This document shows positions 51,450-58,444 of a stretch of DNA of 64,000 nucleotides, piece by piece; the first letter of the stretch is position 1; each line of letters opens with the position of its first letter. The notes below the pieces were generated by a model that saw only the letters and a program-made list of their open reading frames with translations, ran no database searches and was not told where the DNA came from. Both the position numbers and the translations under genes were made by a program. The DNA comes from Streptomyces sp. Ncost-T10-10d (lineage in GTDB: Bacteria; Actinomycetota; Actinomycetes; Streptomycetales; Streptomycetaceae), in contig NZ_FMDF01000073.1 of assembly GCF_900091955.1 (NCBI RefSeq), forward strand, positions 1-64,000. The letters run 5' to 3'.

Positions 51450-52294
51450 TGCGTCTCGTTCTCGTCCGCCCACCGAAGTGCGAGTGCGGCAGCCTTGCGG
51501 GCGGCCTCGGCCACCGCCGCCGGTCCGTCGCCGTCGCTGCTCGCCTTCGCCGCCGCGTACCCGACCAGGAAGGTCGTCAGGGGCGCGGCGGGCCGGGCGA
51601 CGCCGTGGGCGGCGTCACGGGCGAGATCGAGCAGGACATCGGTGTCGACATCGAGTTCGATGCCCAGTTCGTTCTTGACTGCGGTGATCCATTCGTCCAG
51701 CACGGTCCCATGCTCTCTGATCCGAGCCCGGGCCGACGCAATGTCCTCCCAGGTGTCGCAGTCGAAGGAGGCGAGGGGGCCGGCCTCCACCCGGGCAAGG
51801 TCGAGTTCATTCGTCAGCAGCCGCAAGGGGAGTCCGGACAGACTGCCGTGCTCGGTGGCGAGCAGGGCGAGCTCGCGGCGTAGTGGTTCGGCACGGTACA
51901 CGGCGACGAGGGGCTGGTCACGACCGCCCTGATCGGTGCACAGGGCCCCCTCCTGCTGCCCCTCACCGGCGGCGGCCAGCAGCGCTCCGATCGTGCCCTC
52001 CCGGAGGAACGGCAGATCGGCGGAGAGTACGAGAACCCAGTCCGCGACGGTACGCCGGACCCCGGCGTCGAGCGCGGCCAACGGGCCGCCGCCCTGCGGT
52101 TCTTCTCGCGTCCAGGTCACTGCGCGCACGGTGGGCCGCCGCCCGCCCACCACCACGGTGGTCGAGGCACCGGCGCAGGCCGCCAGCACCCGGTCGAGCA
52201 GCGCCCGGCCACCGACCCGGATTCCAGGCTTGTCGGCACCGCCGAGCCGCTTGGCGGCCCCCCCGGCAAGAACGATGGCGTCATACGCGGTCAT
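51446..52294 (-). CDS. mobA: MobA-like molybdenum cofactor guanylyltransferase fused to DUF6457 domain
   Basis: A 282-residue two-domain protein. Residues ~1-190 are a MobA-type nucleotidyltransferase: AIVLAGGAAKRLGGADK (GTP loop), LLDRVLAACAGAS, ADLPFLREGTIGALL. Residues ~200-282 form a small helical domain (LDEWITAVKNELGIELDVDT, LTTFLVGYAAA, AVAEAARKAAALALRW) corresponding to DUF6457, which in many actinomycetes is a separate protein or sits beside formate-dehydrogenase accessory genes. It converts Moco to the guanine dinucleotide form or serves as NTP-transferase partner of MoeA, to which it is coupled by an ATGA overlap. Confidence 0.88.
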   Translation of the reverse strand: MTAYDAIVLAGGAAKRLGGADKPGIRVGGRALLDRVLAACAGASTTVVVGGRRPTVRAVTWTREEPQGGGPLAALDAGVRRTVADWVLVLSADLPFLREGTIGALLAAAGEGQQEGALCTDQGGRDQPLVAVYRAEPLRRELALLATEHGSLSGLPLRLLTNELDLARVEAGPLASFDCDTWEDIASARARIREHGTVLDEWITAVKNELGIELDVDTDVLLDLARDAAHGVARPAAPLTTFLVGYAAAKASSDGDGPAAVAEAARKAAALALRWADENETQ

Positions 52295-52318
52295 GCATCC
52301 GAGTATGCGGGCCGCAGC

Positions 52319-52376
52319 CTCCCGTTGGTCCTCCCGGTCCGCAATCCAGGATCAGTGAGTGAAGGATCAACGGGAG
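52319..52376. terminator. Long inverted repeat between bkdC1 and mobA
   Basis: Perfect 9-bp arms CTCCCGTTG (52319-52327) / CAACGGGAG (52368-52376), with an inner ATCC (52344-52347) / GGAT (52364-52367) pair. It lies 17 bases beyond the bkdC1 stop on the minus strand and just upstream of mobA. Terminator or regulatory structure. Confidence 0.6.
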
Positions 52377-52393
52377 CCTGCGCCCCTTGGCAC

Positions 52394-53872
52394 CTACAAC
52401 GTGCGCAGCAGCACCGCCGGTTGCTCCACACAGTCGGCCACGTAGCGCAGGAAGCCACCCGCCGTACCGCCGTCGCAGACCCGGTGGTCGAAGGTCAGCG
52501 AGAGCTGGACGACCTGGCGTACGGCCAGCTCTCCCTCGTGCACCCACGGCTTGGGCACGATCCGGCCGACGCCCAGCATCGCCGCCTCCGGGTGGTTGAT
52601 GATCGGGGTCGAACCGTCGACTCCGAACACCCCATAGTTGTTCAGCGTGAATGTGCCGCCGGTCAGCTCCGCCGGGGTCAGCCGCCCGGTCCGGGCCGCC
52701 TCGGTCAGCCGGGCGATCTCGGCCCCGATCGACTCCGCGTTCCGGGCCTGCGCGTCCCGTACGACGGGGACAACCAGGCCCCGCTCGGTCTGGGCCGCGA
52801 ACCCGAGGTGGACCTCCGGCAGCCGCACGATCTCCCGCGCCTCCAGGTCCACCGTGGAGTTGAGCTCGGGGAACCGGGCCAGCGCAGCGGTGCAGATACG
52901 CGCCAGCAGGGCGAGCACCGACACCTTGGGCCCGGCGGCCGGACCACCGGCACTGTTCATCGCGGATCTGGCCGCCATCAGCTCGGTGGCGTCGGCGTCG
53001 ACCCAGCACGTGGCATCAGGGATCTCTTGTCGACTGCGCGCCAGCTTGTCGGCGACCGCGCCCCGTACGCCGCGCAACGGAATCCGCTCCACGGCCGGAC
53101 TCGCAGCCGACCGCGCCACCAACGGCACCGACGGCTGTACCGCCGGGACCGACTCGGGCACCGAGACCGCGGCGACGGCCGAGGCCGGCGTGGGAGCGGC
53201 TGCCCCCTCCGTGAGTGCCCTGATGGCGGATTCGACATCGGCCCGCAGGATCAGCCCGTCGGGCCCGGAACCCGCCAGCTGCCGCAGATCGAGATCATGC
53301 TGCCGCGCCAGCTTGCGCACCAACGGGGAGACGACGGCCACCGGCCCCTGCACCGTGTCCGGAACAGCCGCAGAAACCGCAGCCGCAGCCGTCACATGTG
53401 CGGCAACAGACGCCGCCATAGCCTCGGGACGGACCCGTCGACGGCGCGCCACCGGTGCGCCCGTCCCGTACCCGACCAGCACATTGCCGGACGCCTCCGC
53501 CTCACCGGCCCCGGAACCCGCCCCGCCTGAACCGGCTCCCGGCCCCACAGCCGATACCACCGCCCCAGCCTCAGCTCCCGAGCCCGACCCGGAGTCCGCC
53601 GGCCCCACTGGCTCCAAGGCTCCCTCGGACCCGACCGCCACCGTCAACAGCGGTGCCCCGACCGGAAGTTCCGTGCCTTCCTCGCCGAACCGCGCGGTCA
53701 CCACGCCCCCGTAGGGGCACGGCACCTCCACCATCGCCTTGGCCGTCTCGACCTCGACGACCGGCTGGTCGATGGCGACGACATCGCCGACCTCCACCAG
53801 CCAGCGCACGATCTCCGCCTCGGTGAGCCCCTCGCCGAGGTCCGGCAGCTTGAACTCGAATACCTGGGGCAT
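52394..53872 (-). CDS. bkdC1: Branched-chain 2-oxoacid dehydrogenase E2, cluster 1
   Basis: A 492-residue E2 subunit. A single lipoyl domain carries lipoyl-Lys in VETAKAMVEV. A long Gly/Ser/Ala/Pro-rich linker (~90-140) precedes the subunit-binding domain (VRKLARQHDLDLRQLAGSG, DGLILRADVESAI). The catalytic domain ends LTFDHRVCDGGTAGGF, the HxxxDG motif. It is longer than the cluster-2 E2 mainly in the linkers. The start overlaps the E1beta stop (TGATG), so all three genes are translationally coupled. It is last in the operon. Confidence 0.93.
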   Translation of the reverse strand: MPQVFEFKLPDLGEGLTEAEIVRWLVEVGDVVAIDQPVVEVETAKAMVEVPCPYGGVVTARFGEEGTELPVGAPLLTVAVGSEGALEPVGPADSGSGSGAEAGAVVSAVGPGAGSGGAGSGAGEAEASGNVLVGYGTGAPVARRRRVRPEAMAASVAAHVTAAAAVSAAVPDTVQGPVAVVSPLVRKLARQHDLDLRQLAGSGPDGLILRADVESAIRALTEGAAAPTPASAVAAVSVPESVPAVQPSVPLVARSAASPAVERIPLRGVRGAVADKLARSRQEIPDATCWVDADATELMAARSAMNSAGGPAAGPKVSVLALLARICTAALARFPELNSTVDLEAREIVRLPEVHLGFAAQTERGLVVPVVRDAQARNAESIGAEIARLTEAARTGRLTPAELTGGTFTLNNYGVFGVDGSTPIINHPEAAMLGVGRIVPKPWVHEGELAVRQVVQLSLTFDHRVCDGGTAGGFLRYVADCVEQPAVLLRTL

Positions 53873-54903
53873 CAGCTCTCCGCCTCCCACTGCAGGCGGG
53901 CGACCGCGTCGAGTACCCGGTCCACGCCCGGCAGATGGTGCCGCTCCTGCATCGGCGGCGGATACGGAATGTCGAACCCGGAGACCCGCAGCACCGGCGC
54001 CTCCAGATGGTGGAAACAGCGCTCGGTGACCCGGGCCGCGATCTCGCCGCCCGGGCCTCCGAAACCGGAGGACTCGTGGACGACGACGGCGCGCCCCGTA
54101 CGCCGCACGGAAGCGGCGACGGTCTCGTCGTCGAACGGCACCAGTGAGCGCAGGTCGACGACTTCGAGATCCCAGCCTTCTTCGACGGCCGCTTCCGCAG
54201 CCTCCATACAGACCGGCAGTGACGGCCCGTACGTGATCAGCGTCGCGCTGCGCCCGGGCCGACGGACGACAGCCCGTCCGATCGGTTCCACGGCAACCGG
54301 CGCCTCGGGCGACCAGTCCGCCTTCGACCAGTAGAGCCGCTTCGGCTCCAGGAAGACCACAGGATCGTCGGAGGCGATCGAGGCCCTCAGCAGCCCGTAC
54401 GCGTCCTCGACCGTGGCGGGCGTGACGACATGGAGGCCGGGCGTCGCCATGTAGTAAGCCTCCGAGGAGTCGCTGTGATGCTCGACCCCGCCGATCCCGC
54501 CGCCGTACGGCACCCGGACCGTGATCGGCAACGGCATGGCACCGGCCGTCCGGTTCCGCATCTTTGCGACATGGCTGATGAGCTGCTCGAACGCCGGATA
54601 GGCGAAGGCATCGAACTGCATCTCCACCACGGGCCTCAGCCCGTACATGGCCATGCCGACGGCCGTGCCGAGGATGCCCGCCTCGGCCAGCGGGGTGTCC
54701 GTGCAACGGTCCTCGCCGAACTCCTTCGCCAGACCGTCGGTGATCCGGAAGACCCCACCGAGCGTGCCGACGTCCTCGCCGAGGACATGCACCGTCGGGT
54801 CCTCGGCCATCGAGTCGCGCAGCGCTCGCCCGAGCGCCTGCGCCATGGTGGCGGGTTTGGCCTTCGCCGTCCGCTCTCCGGCCGGTGCCGCTGCGGTGGT
54901 CAT
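53872..54903 (-). CDS. bkdB1: Branched-chain 2-oxoacid dehydrogenase E1 beta subunit, cluster 1
   Basis: A 343-residue E1beta subunit with landmarks VHVLGEDVGTLGGVFRITDG, DTPLAEAGILGTAVG, EMQFDAFAYPAFEQLI, RVPYGGGIGGVEHHSDS and VVVHESSGFGG. It carries ~15 extra N-terminal residues (TTAAAPAGERTAKAKPA) compared with the cluster-2 copy. ATG 54903 overlaps the E1alpha stop by four bases. It forms the alpha2beta2 decarboxylase with the E1alpha encoded just upstream. Longer than its cluster-2 counterpart and near the size I recall for S. avermitilis BkdB (334 residues). Confidence 0.93.
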   Translation of the reverse strand: MTTAAAPAGERTAKAKPATMAQALGRALRDSMAEDPTVHVLGEDVGTLGGVFRITDGLAKEFGEDRCTDTPLAEAGILGTAVGMAMYGLRPVVEMQFDAFAYPAFEQLISHVAKMRNRTAGAMPLPITVRVPYGGGIGGVEHHSDSSEAYYMATPGLHVVTPATVEDAYGLLRASIASDDPVVFLEPKRLYWSKADWSPEAPVAVEPIGRAVVRRPGRSATLITYGPSLPVCMEAAEAAVEEGWDLEVVDLRSLVPFDDETVAASVRRTGRAVVVHESSGFGGPGGEIAARVTERCFHHLEAPVLRVSGFDIPYPPPMQERHHLPGVDRVLDAVARLQWEAES

Positions 54904-56063
54904 CGCCTTTCCTCCAGGTCGTCGTGGCCGTGCCGGCCCTGCTCGGCCTCCAGCTCGACACGCAATCGGGCGGCCTGCTCCCGCAGCTGCGTGGTCTGTT
55001 CCGCGTAGACATGGGCGAAGAGATCCATCGGGTCGAGCACCGGATCGGCGTTCATCCGCTCGCGCAGAGCGGCAGCCATCCGCTCCGCGGCCGCGCGCGC
55101 CTCTTCGATCCCGTCGTCGCCGAGCAACCCCCGTCCGGTCAGCTCCCGCTCCAGGAGCTGGATGGGATCGTGCGCACGCCACACCTCCACTTCGCCGTCG
55201 CCGCGGTAGCGCGTGGCGTCGTCGGCGTTCGTATGGGCATCCATGCGGTACGTCACCGCCTCGACGAGCGTAGGACCGCCACCGCTCCGGGCCCGCGCGA
55301 CCGCCTCACCGAGGACTTGGTGCACGGCGGCCGCGTCATTGCCGTCCACCAGCCGGCCCGGCATCCCGTACCCCACGGCCTTGTGCGCCAGGGACGGAGC
55401 AGCGGTCTGCTTGGCCAGCGGTACGGAGATCGCGAAGCCGTTGTTCTGTACGAGGAAGACCACCGGGGCCCGCCAGACCGCCGCGAAATTCAGCGCCTCG
55501 TGGAAATCACCCTCGCTGGTCCCGCCGTCACCGACCATGGCCAGCGCCACCACGTCGTCGCCCTTGAGGCGCGCCGCGTGTGCCAGGCCCACCGCGTGCG
55601 GCAGCTGGGTGGCGAGGGGGGTGCAGAGCGGGGCGATGCGGTGCTCGCGCGGGTCGTAACCGGTGTGCCGGTCGCCGCGCAGCAGCGTCAGTGCCTCGAC
55701 CGGGTCCAGCCCACGCGCCACGGCCGCCAGCGTGTCGCGATAGCTGGGAAAGAGCCAGTCGCGCTCCTCCAGCACCAGCGCGGCCGCTATCTCGCAGGCC
55801 TCCTGCCCCGTGCTCGACGGGTAGACGGCGAGCCGGCCCTGCTTGGTGAGAGCGGTGGCCTGCGCGTTGTATCGCCTTCCGCGCACCAGCTCCGTGTAGA
55901 GCCGCAGCAGCAGTTCGGGGTCGGCATCGGCCACGGCATCCGTGCCGAGCACGCGGTACGGCTCGGGGTCCGGGAGCAGCGGCGCGGGATCGGTGAGCGG
56001 CTTCCAGGCCGGGGGCGGCGTGGGCCGGTAAGCAGCCGCGCCGGGCAGCTCTTGGACCGTCAT
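54900..56063 (-). CDS. bkdA1: Branched-chain 2-oxoacid dehydrogenase E1 alpha subunit, cluster 1
   Basis: A 387-residue E1alpha subunit. Motifs are YTELVRGRRYNAQATALTKQG, SSTGQEACEIAAAL and FPSYRDTLAAVARG. The thiamine-diphosphate-binding motif runs GDGGTSEGDFHEALNF to NNGFAIS, and the loop is YRMDAHTNADDATRYR. ATG 56063 has AGGAGGT 7 bases upstream. The region upstream, shared with a divergent Lrp-type gene, is rich in TCGA boxes and an inverted repeat, so the operon is probably controlled by that regulator in response to branched-chain amino or keto acids. Confidence 0.93.
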   Translation of the reverse strand: MTVQELPGAAAYRPTPPPAWKPLTDPAPLLPDPEPYRVLGTDAVADADPELLLRLYTELVRGRRYNAQATALTKQGRLAVYPSSTGQEACEIAAALVLEERDWLFPSYRDTLAAVARGLDPVEALTLLRGDRHTGYDPREHRIAPLCTPLATQLPHAVGLAHAARLKGDDVVALAMVGDGGTSEGDFHEALNFAAVWRAPVVFLVQNNGFAISVPLAKQTAAPSLAHKAVGYGMPGRLVDGNDAAAVHQVLGEAVARARSGGGPTLVEAVTYRMDAHTNADDATRYRGDGEVEVWRAHDPIQLLERELTGRGLLGDDGIEEARAAAERMAAALRERMNADPVLDPMDLFAHVYAEQTTQLREQAARLRVELEAEQGRHGHDDLEERR

Positions 56064-56108
56064 GACAAGCACCTCCTGGCATCGAGGGGTTTTCGAGCGG
56101 CGTCTGGC

Positions 56109-56162
56109 GACATCGGGGGATCGTCCGATGTCGAGGAGTGTCGAAATACATCGAAATGTCGA
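56109..56162. promoter_or_regulatory. Candidate Lrp-type operator cluster in the bkdA1/lrp divergent region
   Basis: Inverted repeat GACATCGG (56109-56116) / CCGATGTC (56125-56132) is followed by spaced boxes GTGTCGA, CATCGA and ATGTCGA to about 56,162. Multiple phased half-sites are typical of Lrp/AsnC octamer binding. Binding by the adjacent regulator is inference. Confidence 0.55.
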
Positions 56163-56246
56163 GCACTGTCCAAGGCACTGATGTGGTGCGCCTCACCTAC
56201 CGATTGTTCGGTCGCGAGCGCATTTTGGCTACAGGCACCTTCAGCC

Positions 56247-56269
56247 TGTGGACAAACGGTTCTCCACAG
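56247..56269. promoter_or_regulatory. DnaA box and hairpin in the leader of the Lrp-type gene
   Basis: TGTGGACAA (56247-56255) is the exact complement of the Streptomyces DnaA box TTGTCCACA. It faces TTCTCCACA, a one-mismatch box, so CTGTGGA (56246-56252) and TCCACAG (56263-56269) also form a 7-bp stem. It lies 45 bases before the Lrp-type start. Confidence 0.6.
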
Positions 56270-56313
56270 CCTGGGATAGGGGCAGGTCGTCCAGGACAGG
56301 GAGGCGGGGGCAC

Positions 56314-56835
56314 ATGTCAGCTGAACAAATGGCCGACGGGGGCGAGGACCCCGGCCAGGTTCCGCCCGCGCGTCCGCTCGACGCCATCGACCGCGACATC
56401 CTGCGACTGCTCCAGACGGACGGCCGTGCCTCGATACGGTCGGTGGCCGATCGCGTCCATGTGTCCCGGGCCAACGCATACGCCCGGATCAACCGGCTCA
56501 TCGACGACGGCGTGATCCGCGGTTTCAGCGCGCGTGTGAACCATGAGCGGGCAGGGCAGGGCGCCTCCGCGTACATCACTCTCAAGATCGTCCAGAATTC
56601 CTGGCGCACCGTGCGCGAGCAGCTCCAGGCACTGCCGGGCGCCACGCACATCGCACTGGTCAGTGGCGACTTCGATGTCCTGTTGCTGGTGCACACCCCG
56701 GACAACCGGTCGCTGCGCGAGCTGGTCCTGACCAGGATCCAGGCCATCCCCGAAGTGCTCTCCACCCGCACACTTCTGGTGTTCGAGGAGACGGACCTGG
56801 CCCCGGGCCCGGCCAAACCCACCGAGCTGACCTGA
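56314..56835 (+). CDS. Lrp/AsnC-family transcriptional regulator (bkd regulator candidate)
   Basis: A 173-residue Lrp-family regulator. A ~25-residue lead precedes the helix-turn-helix domain (LDAIDRDILRLLQTDGRAS, SVADRVHVSRANAYARI). The RAM ligand-binding domain follows (GASAYITLKIVQNSWRT, HIALVSGDFDVLLLVHTPD, VLSTRTLLVFEE). In Pseudomonas, BkdR of this family activates the bkd operon with branched-chain amino acids as effector; the head-to-head position with bkdA1 here implies a similar job. ATG 56314 gives MSAEQMADG with GGGAGG upstream; an upstream frame start near 56248 would run through the hairpin. Confidence 0.9.
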   Translation: MSAEQMADGGEDPGQVPPARPLDAIDRDILRLLQTDGRASIRSVADRVHVSRANAYARINRLIDDGVIRGFSARVNHERAGQGASAYITLKIVQNSWRTVREQLQALPGATHIALVSGDFDVLLLVHTPDNRSLRELVLTRIQAIPEVLSTRTLLVFEETDLAPGPAKPTELT

Positions 56836-56885
56836 CGGGAACCGGTGAACGGGAACCAGTGATCCGCATCGGCACCGGAAGTTCT

Positions 56886-57686
56886 TCAGGAACCGTACTT
56901 CTTGAAGAATGCCTGGACCGTGGCCCAGTTCTTCACGCTGTCGAGCAGCGCCACCCCGTGCTCGCCCGCACCCCTGATGTGGATCAGCTTGTGCTCCGAC
57001 GCCTTGGTGCTGGCCTTGTTCAGCGCCTTCGCATCCTCTCCGAAGGACTCGTCGTACTCGGCGGCCATGTAGAGCACCGGCGCGGTCAGCTTCGGAACGG
57101 CGTCCAGAGCGTTCATTGCGGAGTACACCGTCGGCGCGGAGAGCGCGATCACCGCGTCCGGCTGCGGCCGTATGGCAGGCGCAGCGGTGAGCACGGCGGT
57201 ACCTCCCTTGGACGCCCCCATCAACAGCAGCTTCTTCGCGCCCTTACCGCGCAGGTACCCGGCCGCCCCGACGATCTCGGAGACCTCCTGGCCCGCCGAA
57301 TTGACCGCCAGCACCCGATAGCCGGCCCGGTGCAGTTCGTCGGCCTTGTCCTTCCACTGGCAGGCGGTGCCGTCGGACTGGTGCGCGAGCACGATCCCCG
57401 CGCCGGTCCCGCCGCCGCTCGCACCGCCCGGCGCATAGGCGCCGGTCTCGGTCCCGTCCGCGGACTTGAAGGTGAGGGAAGCAGCCTTCGCCTCCTCCGA
57501 TGTCAGACAGCCGAAATCGTCCGGCGCCGCGACCTCGGTCGCGCCCCGGCCGCCGCGTCCGTCCGCGCCGGCCCCTGCGTCACCATCGCCCCCACCGCAT
57601 CCGGTCAGCGACACCGCCGCAAGCAGCACGACAGCGGACAGGATCCCGGGAACGCGCAGAACAGGAGCGCGCAAGACAGCGGTCAT
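56886..57686 (-). CDS. Alpha/beta-hydrolase lipoprotein
   Basis: A 266-residue predicted lipoprotein: signal peptide ILSAVVLLAAVSLTGC with lipobox LTGC, then a Gly/Asp-rich spacer. The alpha/beta-hydrolase fold shows the nucleophile elbow LMGASKGGTAV (Ser in GASKG), an acidic residue in MAAEYDESFGED and the catalytic His in GAGEHGVALL. Closest in pattern to dienelactone-hydrolase-type or BAAT-like small hydrolases. An external esterase or thioesterase is likely; substrate unknown. It is in the same direction as the TetR gene, 41 bases downstream of its stop, so co-transcription is possible. Confidence 0.85.
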   Translation of the reverse strand: MTAVLRAPVLRVPGILSAVVLLAAVSLTGCGGGDGDAGAGADGRGGRGATEVAAPDDFGCLTSEEAKAASLTFKSADGTETGAYAPGGASGGGTGAGIVLAHQSDGTACQWKDKADELHRAGYRVLAVNSAGQEVSEIVGAAGYLRGKGAKKLLLMGASKGGTAVLTAAPAIRPQPDAVIALSAPTVYSAMNALDAVPKLTAPVLYMAAEYDESFGEDAKALNKASTKASEHKLIHIRGAGEHGVALLDSVKNWATVQAFFKKYGS

Positions 57687-57727
57687 GCCGAAGGATGGTG
57701 GACTGGGCCTGTCCGGCCGTCAACGGC

Positions 57728-58321
57728 TCAGCGGCTGGACCGCATCCCCTCGAAGGCCACCCGAACGAGCGTGTCCGCCAGCCGCTCCCCGTCGACGCCG
57801 CCATCCGGTTGCGGCCGGTACCACTCCACCAGGGAGTTGACCATCCCGAAGAGCAACCGTGTCACCAGCCGTATGTCCACGTCGGAGCGGAGATCGCCGT
57901 CCGCGACCGCCGCCCTGAGCAGATCGGTCACCCGATGATCGAACTCGCGCCGCCGCTCCATGGCCCAGCGCTCGGTCTTCGTATTGCCCCGTACGCGCAG
58001 CAGCAGCGTGACGTAGGGCAGCTCGGCTATCAGCACATCGACGGTGCGACGGGTGACGTACTCGACCCGCCCGATCGCACGCCCCTGAGTCGCTCCCGGC
58101 TCGTCGAGGATTCCGAAGAGCCCGTCCAGCGCCCGGCTGACCGCGCGGCGGAGCAGTTCCTCCTTGCCCGCGACATGGTGATAGATGGATGACTTGGAGA
58201 TGCCCGCCGCCTTGGAGAGATGCTCCATGGACGTGCCGTCGTAGCCGCGCTCGTTGAAGACACGGACGGCGACGGTGAGCAGAGTCTCCGGGGTGTACGT
58301 GTCCCGCTTGGCCGTGGTCAT
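57728..58321 (-). CDS. paaR: TetR-family regulator of phenylacetate genes (PaaR-like)
   Basis: A 197-residue TetR regulator. The helix-turn-helix reads VFNERGYDGTSMEHLSKAAG and ISKSSIYHHVAGKEELL; the C-terminal ligand domain includes VTLLLRVRGNTKTERWAME and LLFGMVNSLVEWYRP. It diverges from paaN, and the 14-bp palindrome between them recurs inverted before paaA. Phenylacetyl-CoA-responsive TetR proteins (PaaR) repress these genes in Corynebacterium, and I recall an ACCG-N2-CG-N2-CGGT core there that fits both sites. Function by context is strong; ligand inferred. Confidence 0.82.
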   Translation of the reverse strand: MTTAKRDTYTPETLLTVAVRVFNERGYDGTSMEHLSKAAGISKSSIYHHVAGKEELLRRAVSRALDGLFGILDEPGATQGRAIGRVEYVTRRTVDVLIAELPYVTLLLRVRGNTKTERWAMERRREFDHRVTDLLRAAVADGDLRSDVDIRLVTRLLFGMVNSLVEWYRPQPDGGVDGERLADTLVRVAFEGMRSSR

Positions 58322-58343
58322 GTCCGCGATCCTCCCCTACGAG

Positions 58344-58352
58344 TTGTCCACA
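58344..58352 (+). promoter_or_regulatory. DnaA box in the paaR/paaN promoter region
   Basis: TTGTCCACA, the preferred Streptomyces DnaA-binding nonamer, between the divergent paaR and paaN starts. Confidence 0.6.
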
Positions 58353-58376
58353 GGTTTGGCGGGCCCCCTTGTCCCG

Positions 58377-58390
58377 ACCGATCGTTCGGT
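58377..58390. promoter_or_regulatory. PaaR operator candidate at paaR/paaN
   Basis: ACCGATCGTTCGGT, an ACCG-N2-CG-N2-CGGT palindrome. Its exact reverse complement occurs at 63213-63226 before paaA. It lies 55 bases before the paaN ATG and 56 bases before the regulator start. Confidence 0.75.
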
Positions 58391-58444
58391 TACTCTAACT
58401 CTGTCCGCCCGTCCCTGCCCAGCTCGATGAGGAGTTGGTCCGTC

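Noticed and set aside
56875..56910. TTCTTCA/TGAAGAA inverted repeat near the lipoprotein hydrolase stop as terminator
   Set aside because: Most of it is within the coding sequence, and the arms may simply reflect Lys/Phe codons.
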